Source of the DNA: Amycolatopsis sp.
GTDB lineage: Bacteria > Actinomycetota > Actinomycetes > Mycobacteriales > Pseudonocardiaceae
Assembly (NCBI RefSeq): GCF_025464955.1
Contig: NZ_JAODNM010000092.1
Coordinates: 62,001 to 126,000, forward strand
DNA length: 64,000 nucleotides
Direction: 5' to 3'
The position numbers were made by a program, and so were the translations under genes. The notes under the pieces were generated by a model. That model had not been told where the DNA came from, ran no database searches, and saw only the letters and a list, made by a program, of their open reading frames with translations. This document shows positions 1 to 9,316 of the stretch, in pieces. The stretch's first letter is position 1, and each line of letters begins with the position of its first letter.

Positions 1-1076
1 GCGGCGAGCTCGCGGTCGCGCAGCGCGCGGAGTTCCCGCCGGAGCGAATCACGTTCCACGGCAACAACAAGTCCATGGATGAACTCGAAGCCGCGGTGAG
101 TGCCGGCGTGGGCACGGTCGTGCTCGACTCGTACTTCGAGATCGCCAGGCTCGCCGACGTCGCGGCCCGGCTCGACGTCGTCCAGCAGGTGCTGATCCGG
201 GTCACCGTCGGCGTCGAGGCACACACGCACGAGTTCATCGCGACGGCACACGAGGACCAGAAGTTCGGTTTCTCGCTGGCTTCCGGTGGTGCCGCCGAGG
301 CGGTGCGCCGGGTGCTCAACGCGCCTTCGCTCAAGCTGATCGGCCTGCACAGCCACATCGGTTCGCAGATCTTCGACGCCGACGGCTTCGAGGTCGCCGC
401 GCGCCGGGTCGTCGGCCTGCTGGCCGAGTTGGGCAAGGAACACGGCGAGCAGCTGCTCGAGCAGATGTCCATTGTGGACCTCGGTGGCGGCTTCGGGATC
501 GCCTATACCGACAAGGACAACCCGCCGCCCCCCGCGCAGATGATCACCCAGATCCGCGAGATGGTCCGCAAGGAGTGCGCGTACGCGAACCTCCCGGTGC
601 CGCGCATCGCCGGCGAGCCGGGCCGCGCGATCGCCGGTCCCGGCACGATCACGCTGTACGAGGTCGGCACCATCAAGGACGTCTCGCTCGGTGACGACGC
701 CGTCCGCCGGTACGTCAGCGTCGACGGGGGGATGAGCGACAACATCCGCACCGCGCTCTACGACGCCGTGTACGACTGCCGTCTGGTCTCACGATCGAGT
801 GATGACGGTGAATCCCCGGAGGTTCGGGCCGCATTATCCCGAGTAGTGGGAAAACACTGTGAGTCCGGTGACATCGTCGTCCGAGACTGCTGGCTACCCG
901 ACACGCTGGCTCCCGGTGACCTGCTGGCCGTGGCCGCGACGGGCGCCTACTGCTACGCGATGGCCAGCGGTTACAACCGCCAGCCGCGCCCGGCGGTGGT
1001 CGCCGTGCGCAACGGCCAGTCCCGGGTGCTGCTGCGGCGGGAGACATTGGACGACATGTTGCGACTGGAGGTTTAG
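1..1076 (+). CDS. lysA: Diaminopimelate decarboxylase, 5' end cut by window
   Basis: PLP-dependent fold-III decarboxylase that makes L-lysine from meso-diaminopimelate in the cytoplasm. The frame is open from base 3 and its first codons (GELAVAQRAEFPPERI) already lie in the PLP barrel, so the real start is upstream and the ATG at 75 is internal. Visible motifs are HSHIGSQIF, the phosphate-binding DLGGGFGIAY, GEPGRAI, the active-site Cys in KHCESGD and the C-terminal ATGAYCYAMASGYN. It ends 5 bp before hom, so it heads or belongs to a lys-thr operon. It contains one copy of the TCCATTGTGGA palindrome (468-478). Identity is secure. Confidence 0.97.
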   Translation, partial: GELAVAQRAEFPPERITFHGNNKSMDELEAAVSAGVGTVVLDSYFEIARLADVAARLDVVQQVLIRVTVGVEAHTHEFIATAHEDQKFGFSLASGGAAEAVRRVLNAPSLKLIGLHSHIGSQIFDADGFEVAARRVVGLLAELGKEHGEQLLEQMSIVDLGGGFGIAYTDKDNPPPPAQMITQIREMVRKECAYANLPVPRIAGEPGRAIAGPGTITLYEVGTIKDVSLGDDAVRRYVSVDGGMSDNIRTALYDAVYDCRLVSRSSDDGESPEVRAALSRVVGKHCESGDIVVRDCWLPDTLAPGDLLAVAATGAYCYAMASGYNRQPRPAVVAVRNGQSRVLLRRETLDDMLRLEV

Positions 1077-1081
1077 CTAAC

Positions 1082-2389
1082 GTGTCCAAAAAGGACGGAC
1101 AGCCGATCAGGGTCGCGCTGCTGGGCTGCGGGACGGTGGGCAGTGAGGTCGCGCGCCTGCTCACCGAGCAGGCAGGCGAGCTGGCCGCCAGGGCGGGCGC
1201 GCCGGTCGAGATCGTCGGGATCGCGGTACGCCGCCCCGACAAGCACCCCGAGCTGCCGCAGGACCTGCTGACCTCGGACGCGGCCTCGCTGGTGGTGTCC
1301 GAAAACGTGGACGTCATCGTCGAGCTCGTCGGCGGTATCGAGCCGGTCCGCGAATGGCTGCTCGCCGGGCTCAAGGCGGGCAAGTCGGTGGTCACCGCGA
1401 ACAAGGCGCTGCTGGCCGACCATTCCGCCGAACTGTTCGAAGCGGCCGACGCGTCCGGGGTCGACCTGTACTTCGAAGCGTCCGTGGCCGGTGCGATCCC
1501 GTTGTTGCGCCCGCTGCGTGAATCTCTGGCCGGCGACCGGATCACCCGCGTGATGGGGATCGTCAACGGCACCACGAACTTCATTCTGTCCGCAATGGAC
1601 GAAACCGGCGCGGGCTACAGCGAGACGCTCGACGAGGCCAGCCGGCTGGGGTACGCCGAGGCCGACCCGACGGCCGACGTCGACGGGTACGACGCCGCGT
1701 CCAAGGCCGCGATCCTCGCCTCCCTTTCCTTCCACACCAGGGTAACCGCGAGCGACGTGCACCGCGAGGGCATCGCCGACGTCACGGCGTCGGACATCAG
1801 CGCCGCGCGACTGCTCGGCCGCGCGGTGAAGCTGCTGGCCATCTGCGAGCGCGTCCGCGACGACAACGGCGTCGAGTCGGTGTCCGTTCGCGTGCACCCG
1901 GTGATGATCCCGCTCAGCCACCAGCTCGCCCGGGTGAACGGCGCGTTCAACGCCGTCTACGTCGAGGCCGACGCGGCCGGCGAGCTGATGTTCTACGGCC
2001 AGGGCGCGGGCGGCGCGCCGACGGCCAGCGCGGTGCTCGGCGACCTCGTCGCGGTGGCGCGCAACATGGTCGGTGGCGGGCGCGGGCCGCGAGAGTCCGC
2101 GCACGCGGCGCTCCCGGTACGGCCGATGGGCCAGACTCCGACGCGTTACCACGTGAGTCTCGACGTCGCCGATATCGCCGGTGTGCTCGCTCAAGTGGCG
2201 CAGGTGTTCGCCGACCACGGCGTCAGCATCGCCGCGGTTCGCCAGCGGGACAGGCATTCCACCGCGAGCCTCGTGGTGATCACCCACCTGGCCCCCGACG
2301 CGGCCCTACAGTCCACTGTGGACGAAATAGCCAAGCTGGACGTCGTCCACGAAGTGGTCAGCGTGATGCGTGTCGAAGGCGAGGACTGA
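1082..2389 (+). CDS. hom: Homoserine dehydrogenase
   Basis: 435 aa, GTG start 5 bp after lysA. NAD(P)H-dependent reduction of aspartate semialdehyde to homoserine, the branch point to threonine, methionine and isoleucine. An N-terminal Rossmann motif (LLGCGTVGSEVA) is followed by the catalytic domain with VVTANKALL and the substrate-binding EADPTADVDGYDAASK. A C-terminal ACT domain (from about residue 355, RYHVSLDVADIAGVL) suggests threonine feedback inhibition, as in other actinobacterial Hom proteins. It contains a TCCACTGTGGA palindrome near its 3' end. The stop is one base before the thrC ATG, so translation is probably coupled. Confidence 0.97.
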   Translation: MSKKDGQPIRVALLGCGTVGSEVARLLTEQAGELAARAGAPVEIVGIAVRRPDKHPELPQDLLTSDAASLVVSENVDVIVELVGGIEPVREWLLAGLKAGKSVVTANKALLADHSAELFEAADASGVDLYFEASVAGAIPLLRPLRESLAGDRITRVMGIVNGTTNFILSAMDETGAGYSETLDEASRLGYAEADPTADVDGYDAASKAAILASLSFHTRVTASDVHREGIADVTASDISAARLLGRAVKLLAICERVRDDNGVESVSVRVHPVMIPLSHQLARVNGAFNAVYVEADAAGELMFYGQGAGGAPTASAVLGDLVAVARNMVGGGRGPRESAHAALPVRPMGQTPTRYHVSLDVADIAGVLAQVAQVFADHGVSIAAVRQRDRHSTASLVVITHLAPDAALQSTVDEIAKLDVVHEVVSVMRVEGED

Positions 2390-2390
2390 C

Positions 2391-3455
2391 ATGGGTCTCT
2401 CCACCGCGTGGCCCGGGATCATCGAGCACTACCGGTCCAGGATCCCGATCCCGCAAGGCGCCAAGGTCATCACGCTCGGCGAGGGCAACACCCCGTTGCT
2501 GCTGGCCGAGCACCTGTCGGAACTCGTCGGCAGCACGGTGTACCTGAAGGTCGAGGGCTCGAACCCGACAGGGTCGTTCAAGGACCGCGGGATGACCGTC
2601 GCGATCACCCACGCGCTGGCGAGCGGGCTCAAGGCGGTCATCTGCGCGTCGACCGGCAACACCTCCGCGTCGGCCGCCGCCTACGCCGCGAAAGCGGGCT
2701 TGACCTGTGCGGTTCTGGTGCCGCAGGGCAAGATCGCGATGGGCAAACTCGCGCAGGCGGTCCTGCACGGCGCCCGGATCCTGCAGATCGACGGCAACTT
2801 CGACGACTGCCTGGAGCTCGCGCAGAAGACCGCGATCGACTACCCGGTGACGCTGGTCAACTCGGTGAACCCCGTTCGCATCGCCGGCCAGAAGTCCGCC
2901 GCGTTCGAGATCTGCGACGCGCTGGGCCAGGCCCCGGACATCCACTGCCTGCCGGTCGGCAACGCCGGGAACATCACCGCGTACTGGGCGGGCTACGCCG
3001 AGTACGCCGCCGACGGTGTGGTCAAAAGCACACCGCGGATGTTCGGCTTCCAGGCGGCCGGCGCGGCGCCGCTGGTGCTGGGGCATCCGGTGGCCGAGCC
3101 GGACACGATCGCGACCGCCATCCGGATCGGCAGCCCGGCCTCCTGGGACGGCGCGATGAACGCGAAGAACGCTTCCGGTGGCCTGCTCGACGCGATCACC
3201 GACGCGAAGATCCTTGAGGCGTACCGGCTGCTGGCGAGCAAGGAAGGCGTGTTCGTCGAACCGGCGTCCGCCACCAGCGTCGCCGGGCTGCTGCTGACCG
3301 CTTCGGACGGCCGCATCCCGAAGGGCTCGACCGTGGTCTGCACGGTGACCGGCCACGGCCTCAAGGACCCGGCCACCGCGCTCGAAGGCAACATCGAGGT
3401 GGAACCCCTCGCCGTGGACCCGACAGCCGTCGCGGCCGCGCTGGCGCTGTCGTGA
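2391..3455 (+). CDS. thrC: Threonine synthase
   Basis: 354 aa. PLP enzyme that converts O-phosphohomoserine to threonine. I chose the ATG at 2391, one base after the hom stop; an in-frame extension back to 2370 would overlap hom and adds nothing conserved. The Schiff-base lysine is Lys64 in NPTGSFKDRGM, followed by the phosphate-binding ASTGNTSASAAAYAAKAG and GNAGNITAYW. The length is typical of the short bacterial class. It overlaps thrB by four bases (GTGA). Confidence 0.97.
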   Translation: MGLSTAWPGIIEHYRSRIPIPQGAKVITLGEGNTPLLLAEHLSELVGSTVYLKVEGSNPTGSFKDRGMTVAITHALASGLKAVICASTGNTSASAAAYAAKAGLTCAVLVPQGKIAMGKLAQAVLHGARILQIDGNFDDCLELAQKTAIDYPVTLVNSVNPVRIAGQKSAAFEICDALGQAPDIHCLPVGNAGNITAYWAGYAEYAADGVVKSTPRMFGFQAAGAAPLVLGHPVAEPDTIATAIRIGSPASWDGAMNAKNASGGLLDAITDAKILEAYRLLASKEGVFVEPASATSVAGLLLTASDGRIPKGSTVVCTVTGHGLKDPATALEGNIEVEPLAVDPTAVAAALALS

Positions 3456-4342
3456 AACCGCACAACCTCGAGGTCCGGGTGCCGGCGTCCAGTGCCAACC
3501 TGGGCCCTGGCTTCGACGCGCTGGGCCTCGCGCTGGGGCTGTACGACGTCGTCGAGATCCTGGTCACCGACAACGGGCTCAAGGTCGAGGTGATCGACGC
3601 GGGCGCCGGCGGCGTGGCCGACGTGCCCACCGACGAAACCCACCTCGTGGTCCGGGCGCTGCGGCGCGCATGTACACACCTTGGGGTGAAACCGCCGGGC
3701 CTGCATCTGCGGTGCTTCAACGCCATTCCGCACGCCCGCGGGCTCGGTTCGTCGGCCGCCGCGGTGGTTTCGGGCGTCGCGGCGGGTTACGCGCTCGCCG
3801 AGCGGCCGCTGGACGCCGACGCGCTGCAGTTGGCCGCCGAATTCGAGGGCCACGCCGACAACGCCGCGGCGAGCCTGTTCGGCGGGCTGGTCATCGCATG
3901 GTGTGAAGGAAGCGGCCACTTCCGGGCCGAGCGGCTCACCCCGCACGCGGATATCCGGCCGCTGCTGGCCGTGCCGGGCGAGCGGTCGTCGACCGAGGCC
4001 ACCAGGGGATTATTACCCGCACAAGTGCCCCATGTGGACGCCGCGTTCACCGCGGGCCGGTCGGCACTGGCGGTTCTCGCGCTGACTTCGCGGCCGGACC
4101 TGCTGCTGCCCGCGACCGAAGATCGGCTGCACCAGGACTATCGCGCCCCGGCGTACCCGGCGAGCGCACGACTGGTTGCCGACCTCCGGGCCCACGGGAT
4201 CGCGGCGACCATCTCCGGCGCCGGTCCGACGGTGCTCGCGCTCACCACGGACGGGACGATTCCACCTGATGTGCCCGTTGCCGGTTTCGAGCTCACCGAA
4301 CTGCCGGTGGATTCGGCGGGTGTCCGGGTTGCGGCTCGGTAA
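3452..4342 (+). CDS. thrB: Homoserine kinase
   Basis: 296 aa, GTG start overlapping the thrC stop. GHMP-family kinase that phosphorylates homoserine for ThrC. The N-terminal VPASSANLGPGFDALGLA is followed by the ATP-binding motif ARGLGSSAAAVVSG (about residues 93-106) and the C-terminal glycine loop ATISGAGPTVLAL. It is the last gene of the lysA-hom-thrC-thrB run. No strong intrinsic terminator was seen directly after the stop. Confidence 0.96.
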   Translation: MKPHNLEVRVPASSANLGPGFDALGLALGLYDVVEILVTDNGLKVEVIDAGAGGVADVPTDETHLVVRALRRACTHLGVKPPGLHLRCFNAIPHARGLGSSAAAVVSGVAAGYALAERPLDADALQLAAEFEGHADNAAASLFGGLVIAWCEGSGHFRAERLTPHADIRPLLAVPGERSSTEATRGLLPAQVPHVDAAFTAGRSALAVLALTSRPDLLLPATEDRLHQDYRAPAYPASARLVADLRAHGIAATISGAGPTVLALTTDGTIPPDVPVAGFELTELPVDSAGVRVAAR

Positions 4343-4369
4343 AGCGGTGCGCCACGCGGGGGGTGGTTG

Positions 4370-4398
4370 TTGCACCTCACTCCCGGGCGGTCTACCCT
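4370..4398 (+). promoter_or_regulatory. Candidate rho promoter
   Basis: TTGCAC at 4370-4375 and TACCCT at 4393-4398, separated by 17 bp, resemble a primary sigma-factor promoter. It starts 28 bp after the thrB stop and reads toward rho. Confidence 0.45.
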
Positions 4399-4560
4399 CG
4401 GGGGCGTTCGATCACCGTGCGTTTCCGCACCCGGTGCCGGTCCAGGGGGATCATTCTCCGGATCGCACATTTCGTTGATCCGCCAGTTCCGCACCGTGCT
4501 CCAAGCGGGTAGCGGGTTGACGTAGGCGGGTTCGGTGGTGGCACCGGTGTCGAATTACGT

Positions 4561-4578
4561 GTGCTCCATTTGGAGCAC
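4561..4578 (+). other. Hairpin in rho leader
   Basis: Perfect 8-bp inverted repeat GTGCTCCA / TGGAGCAC around TT. The left arm also occurs at 4496-4503, so two mutually exclusive stems can be drawn. There is no T-run after it, so it is not a classic terminator. Confidence 0.6.
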
Positions 4579-4728
4579 GCACATTCCCGTGCCGGCGGCT
4601 CTGCCGCTGTGATGCGCACGTCTCCGCTGGAATCTCCGGCATCGGGAACACAACGCCGTTTCGCAATTCGGACGCGGGCGGCATCCGCTGATCCGCCTGG
4701 AGGCGTGGATCGGTCAGGAAGGACATGT

Positions 4729-6804
4729 GTGAGCAACACCGATCTTTTGAGCGGCGACACGGACACCCAAGCGACGTCGGGGGATGAGTCCAATGGTGCG
4801 CCCAAGCGTCGTACCGGGGGTCTTTCCGGCATGGTGATCGCGGAACTGCGTGAACTCGCCGGCCAGCTGGGCGTGGGTGAGACCACTGGCATGCGGAAGG
4901 GCGATCTGATCGCCGCGATCCGCGAACGCCAGGGCAAGAGCAAGCGCCGCACTTCGGTCGGCGTGGCCGGCGCCGAGACGCTGCCCCTCGAGGGCATCGG
5001 CGAGGTCAAGCCCGTCGCGGAGCCGAAGACCCGCCCGGCACGTGTCCGTTCCGAGCCGGCGGCAGCCCCGCTGGCGAAGGTGGAGACTCCGCCCGCTCCG
5101 GTCGAGAGCCCCAAGGCAGCCGCTCCGGTGGAGACGCCCGCCGAGGCGCCCGTCCGCCAGGACAGGCAGCCGGCCGAGGGCCAGCAGCCCGCCGGTGAGG
5201 GCCAGCAGAACTCCGAGGAAGGCGGCCGTAGCCGTCGTCGTCGTGGTTCCAACCGCGCCGCGGGCAGCCCCGACACGGGCAACCAGCGTGGTGAGCAGCA
5301 GCCCGACCAGCAGCGATCCGGTCAGCGCGAGCAGAACCGCGAGCAGGGCCAGGGTCGTGAGCAGAACCAGGGTCGCGAGCAAGGCCAAGGTCGCGAACAG
5401 GGCCAAGGGCGCGAGCAGGGCCAGGGCGGCAACGACCGCGGTGGCCGGCAGAACGACCGCCAGGGCAACCGCGGCGGCCAGGACAACCAGCGCCAGCGCA
5501 ACCAGCAGGACAACCGCGGCGGCCAGGACAACCGCGGTGGCGGTCTTGAGGACGACGCCGAGGGCGGCCGCGGCCGCCGCTTCCGCGACCGCCGTCGTCG
5601 TGGCGCCGGTGGCGGTACCCGCATCGAGGGCACCACCACCGACACCGAGATCCGCGACGACGACGTCCTGCTGCCGGTCGCCGGGATCATCGACGTGCTG
5701 GACAACTACGCCTTCGTGCGGACGTCCGGCTACCTCGCGGGCCCGAACGACGTGTACGTCTCGCTCTCGCTCGTGCGCAAGTACGGGCTGCGGCGCGGTG
5801 ACGCCATCACCGGTGTCGTCCGCCAGCCGCGGGACGGCGAGCAGCAGCGGCAGAAGTTCAACCCGTTGGTGCGGGTCGACTCGATCAACGGTCTGGACCC
5901 GAGCGAGGCCAAGAACCGGCCGGACTTCACCAAGCTGACCCCGCTGTACCCGAACGAGCGACTGCGCCTCGAGACCGAGCCGCACAAGCTCACCACGCGC
6001 GTCATCGACCTGGTGATGCCCGTCGGCAAGGGGCAGCGCGCACTGATCGTTTCGCCGCCGAAGGCCGGTAAGACCACGATCATGCAGGACATCGCGAACG
6101 CCATCGCGACGAACAACCCCGAGTGCCACCTGATGGTCGTCCTGGTCGACGAGCGTCCGGAAGAGGTCACCGACATGCAGCGGTCGGTGAAGGGCGAGGT
6201 CATCGCCTCGACCTTCGACCGCCCGCCGTCAGACCACACCGCGGTCGCCGAGCTCTCCATCGAGCGCGCCAAGCGCCTGGTGGAAATGGGCCACGACGTC
6301 GTCGTGCTGCTCGACTCGATCACCCGCCTCGGCCGCGCGTACAACCTCGCGGCCCCGGCGTCCGGCCGGATCCTCTCCGGTGGTGTCGACTCGACGGCGC
6401 TGTTCCCGCCGAAGCGTTTCCTCGGCGCGGCACGCAACATCGAAGGCGGCGGCTCGCTGACGATCTTCGCCACCGCGATGGTGGAGACCGGCTCGACCGG
6501 TGACACGGTGATCTTCGAGGAGTTCAAGGGCACCGGTAACGCCGAGCTCAAGCTGGACCGCAAGATCGCCGAGCGGCGCGTGTTCCCCGCGGTGGACGTC
6601 AACCCGTCCGGTACCCGCAAGGAAGACCTGCTGATGCCGGCCGACGAGCTGGCGGTGATGCACAAGCTGTCGCGCGTGCTGACCGCACTCGACTCGCAGC
6701 AGGCCATCGACCTGCTGATCTCGAGGCTCCGCAAGACCAAGACGAACATCGAGTTCCTCATGCAGGTCTCGAAGACCGCACTGGGCTCCAACGACGACGA
6801 CTAG
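4729..6804 (+). CDS. rho: Transcription termination factor Rho with long disordered insertion
   Basis: 691 aa from GTG 4729, which has AGGAAGGA upstream; a longer frame from 4561 would run through the leader hairpin and is rejected. Hexameric RNA-dependent ATPase that ends transcription. Order: Rho_N helical domain (about residues 30-72), a low-complexity insertion of about 230 residues rich in Q, G, R, N and D, the cold-shock RNA-binding domain (from about 310, LLPVAGIIDVLDNYAF), then the ATPase with P-loop PPKAGKTT (Lys448). The insertion includes hexapeptide repeats of GREQGQ type (about 205-238). E. coli Rho has 419 residues; insertions at this place are known in high-GC actinobacteria and add RNA contacts. 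Confidence 0.97.
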   Translation: MSNTDLLSGDTDTQATSGDESNGAPKRRTGGLSGMVIAELRELAGQLGVGETTGMRKGDLIAAIRERQGKSKRRTSVGVAGAETLPLEGIGEVKPVAEPKTRPARVRSEPAAAPLAKVETPPAPVESPKAAAPVETPAEAPVRQDRQPAEGQQPAGEGQQNSEEGGRSRRRRGSNRAAGSPDTGNQRGEQQPDQQRSGQREQNREQGQGREQNQGREQGQGREQGQGREQGQGGNDRGGRQNDRQGNRGGQDNQRQRNQQDNRGGQDNRGGGLEDDAEGGRGRRFRDRRRRGAGGGTRIEGTTTDTEIRDDDVLLPVAGIIDVLDNYAFVRTSGYLAGPNDVYVSLSLVRKYGLRRGDAITGVVRQPRDGEQQRQKFNPLVRVDSINGLDPSEAKNRPDFTKLTPLYPNERLRLETEPHKLTTRVIDLVMPVGKGQRALIVSPPKAGKTTIMQDIANAIATNNPECHLMVVLVDERPEEVTDMQRSVKGEVIASTFDRPPSDHTAVAELSIERAKRLVEMGHDVVVLLDSITRLGRAYNLAAPASGRILSGGVDSTALFPPKRFLGAARNIEGGGSLTIFATAMVETGSTGDTVIFEEFKGTGNAELKLDRKIAERRVFPAVDVNPSGTRKEDLLMPADELAVMHKLSRVLTALDSQQAIDLLISRLRKTKTNIEFLMQVSKTALGSNDDD

Positions 6805-6817
6805 TCGTCGCTTGCAC

Positions 6818-6864
6818 GCACTGAAGGCCACCTCGGATTTCCCGAGGTGGCCTTCAGTGCTTTT
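6818..6864 (+). terminator. Intrinsic terminator after rho
   Basis: Perfect 19-bp stem (6818-6836 with 6842-6860), 5-nt loop, then TTTT. It lies just after the rho stop and, being symmetrical, could also serve the convergent gene that ends at 6963. The arm contains GAAGGCCACCT, the core of a dispersed intergenic repeat seen elsewhere in the window. Confidence 0.9.
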
Positions 6865-6962
6865 CGCCCCGCCTTGGAGTCGAGCGGAAAAAGGAGAATG
6901 GCCTCACCAAGGGGGAGGCGGTGAGGCCATTCTCGTACCCCAGCTGGGATTACCGGGGTGTC

Positions 6963-7550
6963 CTAGTGGCGGGGACGGGCGGCCGGGGTCCAGCCGCGGT
7001 AGTTGTTGAAGTAGTGGACGCTGCTCGCATGGCCGATCTTGCCGCCGATGCTGGAGGCGTAGATCCCACCGCTGCCGTCGGCGATACCGACGTGGCCGTA
7101 GGCGCTGATGTTCCAGTACACGAAGGAGCCGAGTGGCGGGGTGCCACTGGTGTGCTTCGGGCTGGCGCCGTTCCAGTGCGCGTTGGCCGAGGCCCAGATG
7201 CCTGTGGTGCCGTAGGCGTTCTCGGCGGCCTTCTCGCAGTAGCCCTGGTAGGCCGTGCTGCCGAGGTGTGCCCTGTACCACGCGACGGCGCCGGCCGGGG
7301 TGCCGTCAGCGGAGGAGAACGCCGTCAGCACACTGGCGGGGACGGCGTCGGTGGTGGTGAAGGTACCGGCGGCCGGGTTGATGTCGGCCGCGGTGATCGC
7401 CGCGCTCGGAGCCGCCTGCTGGGCGGGGCTCGCGCCGGCGGCGACGGGTGAGAGGGCGAGCGCCGCGACGGCCAGCGCGGCGACAGCAGCCGGCTTGGCG
7501 ATGCGGGAAAGCAGGTTCTTCGTGGAGTTGATCCCCAGGGAGTCGAACAC
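6963..7550 (-). CDS. Secreted NlpC/P60- or CHAP-like putative cell-wall hydrolase
   Basis: 195 aa from GTG 7550, chosen because GAAGG lies 8 nt upstream and a signal peptide follows (basic start with NLLSRIAKP, hydrophobic AAVAALAVAALAL, AGASPA cleavage region). The mature part ends in a compact domain with a Cys in GYCEKAAENAYG and a His in YGHVGIADGSG, the Cys/His pattern of NlpC/P60-CHAP peptidases, so it may cleave peptidoglycan peptides outside the membrane. Length and family placement are my reading of motifs. It is convergent with rho and divergent from rpmE; phased GTAC sites lie upstream. Confidence 0.7.
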   Translation of the reverse strand: MFDSLGINSTKNLLSRIAKPAAVAALAVAALALSPVAAGASPAQQAAPSAAITAADINPAAGTFTTTDAVPASVLTAFSSADGTPAGAVAWYRAHLGSTAYQGYCEKAAENAYGTTGIWASANAHWNGASPKHTSGTPPLGSFVYWNISAYGHVGIADGSGGIYASSIGGKIGHASSVHYFNNYRGWTPAARPRH

Positions 7551-7605
7551 GGTTCCGCCTTCTTTCTCAGGAGGTTCTCGAACTCCAGAACCCTCTCCAG
7601 CGTTC

Positions 7606-7630
7606 GTACAAGTTCTGTACATCGCGTACA
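7606..7630. promoter_or_regulatory. Phased GTAC inverted half-sites
   Basis: GTACA (7606-7610), TGTAC (7616-7620) and GTACA (7626-7630) are spaced exactly 10 bp apart, one helical turn, forming two overlapping inverted repeats. They lie 56-80 bp upstream of the wall-hydrolase GTG and about 160 bp before rpmE. They look like an operator; the regulator is unknown. Confidence 0.5.
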
Positions 7631-7788
7631 TTGTTGATAACTCAACGTGTGTTTCCGGGGCTGGAATATCGGTTGACCGGGGCATGTTGAAGCCCACGTC
7701 AGCGCATCTGGCAGAATCACCCGCTGAAGTCCGGCTGCGGTTCACTCCATCTGACGATGGGGACCCGGAGCCACCGAGAGAGGACACC

Positions 7789-8019
7789 ATGAAGAGCGGT
7801 ATTCACCCCGAGTACGTAGTCACCACTGTGACCTGCGGCTGCGGTAACACCTTCACCACGCGTAGCACCAAGACCTCCGGCGTGATCACCGCCGAGATGT
7901 GCTCGCAATGCCACCCGTTCTACACCGGCAAGCAGAAGATTCTGGACACCGGTGGCCGGGTCGCGCGTTTCGAGGCTCGCTACGGCAAGCGGACGAAGAG
8001 CACCGACGCCGCCAAGTAG
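7789..8019 (+). CDS. rpmE: Ribosomal protein bL31, zinc-binding type
   Basis: 76 aa, ATG at 7789. 50S subunit protein. It keeps the metal-binding cysteines (TCGCGNTF and MCSQCHPF), so it is the C+ form that needs zinc rather than the C- paralogue. The C-terminus is typical (FTGK-like FYTGKQKILDTGGRVARF). It is followed at once by a strong terminator. The position between rho and prfA is the standard actinobacterial order. Confidence 0.97.
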   Translation: MKSGIHPEYVVTTVTCGCGNTFTTRSTKTSGVITAEMCSQCHPFYTGKQKILDTGGRVARFEARYGKRTKSTDAAK

Positions 8020-8026
8020 CTTGATC

Positions 8027-8065
8027 AACGGCGCCTGTCCCCACGTGGGGGCGGGCGCCGTTTTC
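8027..8065 (+). terminator. Intrinsic terminator after rpmE
   Basis: AACGGCGCC (8027-8035) pairs with GGCGCCGTT (8054-8062), with an inner CCCCAC/GTGGGG stem, followed by a short T-rich tail. It separates rpmE from prfA. Confidence 0.8.
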
Positions 8066-8108
8066 TTGCTCTCTTTTCACCCCAGGTTTCGAGAAAGAAG
8101 GTCCGGCC

Positions 8109-9176
<1,068 letters not shown>

Positions 9177-9316
9177 CGCCGCGTGTGCACTTCATGCGCG
9201 GGCGCGGGTACGTGACGCGCACCTGAGTGCAGACGGCGACGTACCGCGACGCGCCGAGCACTCGAACGGGGGATTTTCCTCGGGTATGTCAGGCTTGACC
9301 ACGTGAGGAAGCAGCT

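Larger units (their letters stand above)
4343..4728 (+). promoter_or_regulatory. Long non-coding leader upstream of rho
   Basis: A 386-bp gap without a convincing gene. It holds a promoter candidate (4370-4398), a compact hairpin (4561-4578) and a second copy of one hairpin arm (GTGCTCCA at 4496-4503) that could pair instead with the same right arm. A strong AGGAAGGA ribosome-binding site stands just before the rho GTG at 4729. If the promoter call is right the untranslated leader is about 320 nt. Long leaders that let Rho control its own transcript are known in other bacteria; a similar role here is inference. Confidence 0.5.

Noticed and set aside
4517..4556. TTGACG at 4517-4522 as the -35 of a second rho promoter
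   Set aside because: No -10 hexamer occurs 16-18 bp downstream; the nearest A/T-rich stretch is about 30 bp away.
4561..4728. Upstream extension of rho from an in-frame start at 4561
   Set aside because: It would translate the leader hairpin, lacks a ribosome-binding site and adds no conserved residues; GTG 4729 has AGGAAGGA at the right distance.
5341..5440. Regular 18-nt repeats that could suggest a CRISPR or satellite array
   Set aside because: They are in frame and encode GREQGQ-type hexapeptides inside Rho; there are no unique spacers and no cas genes.
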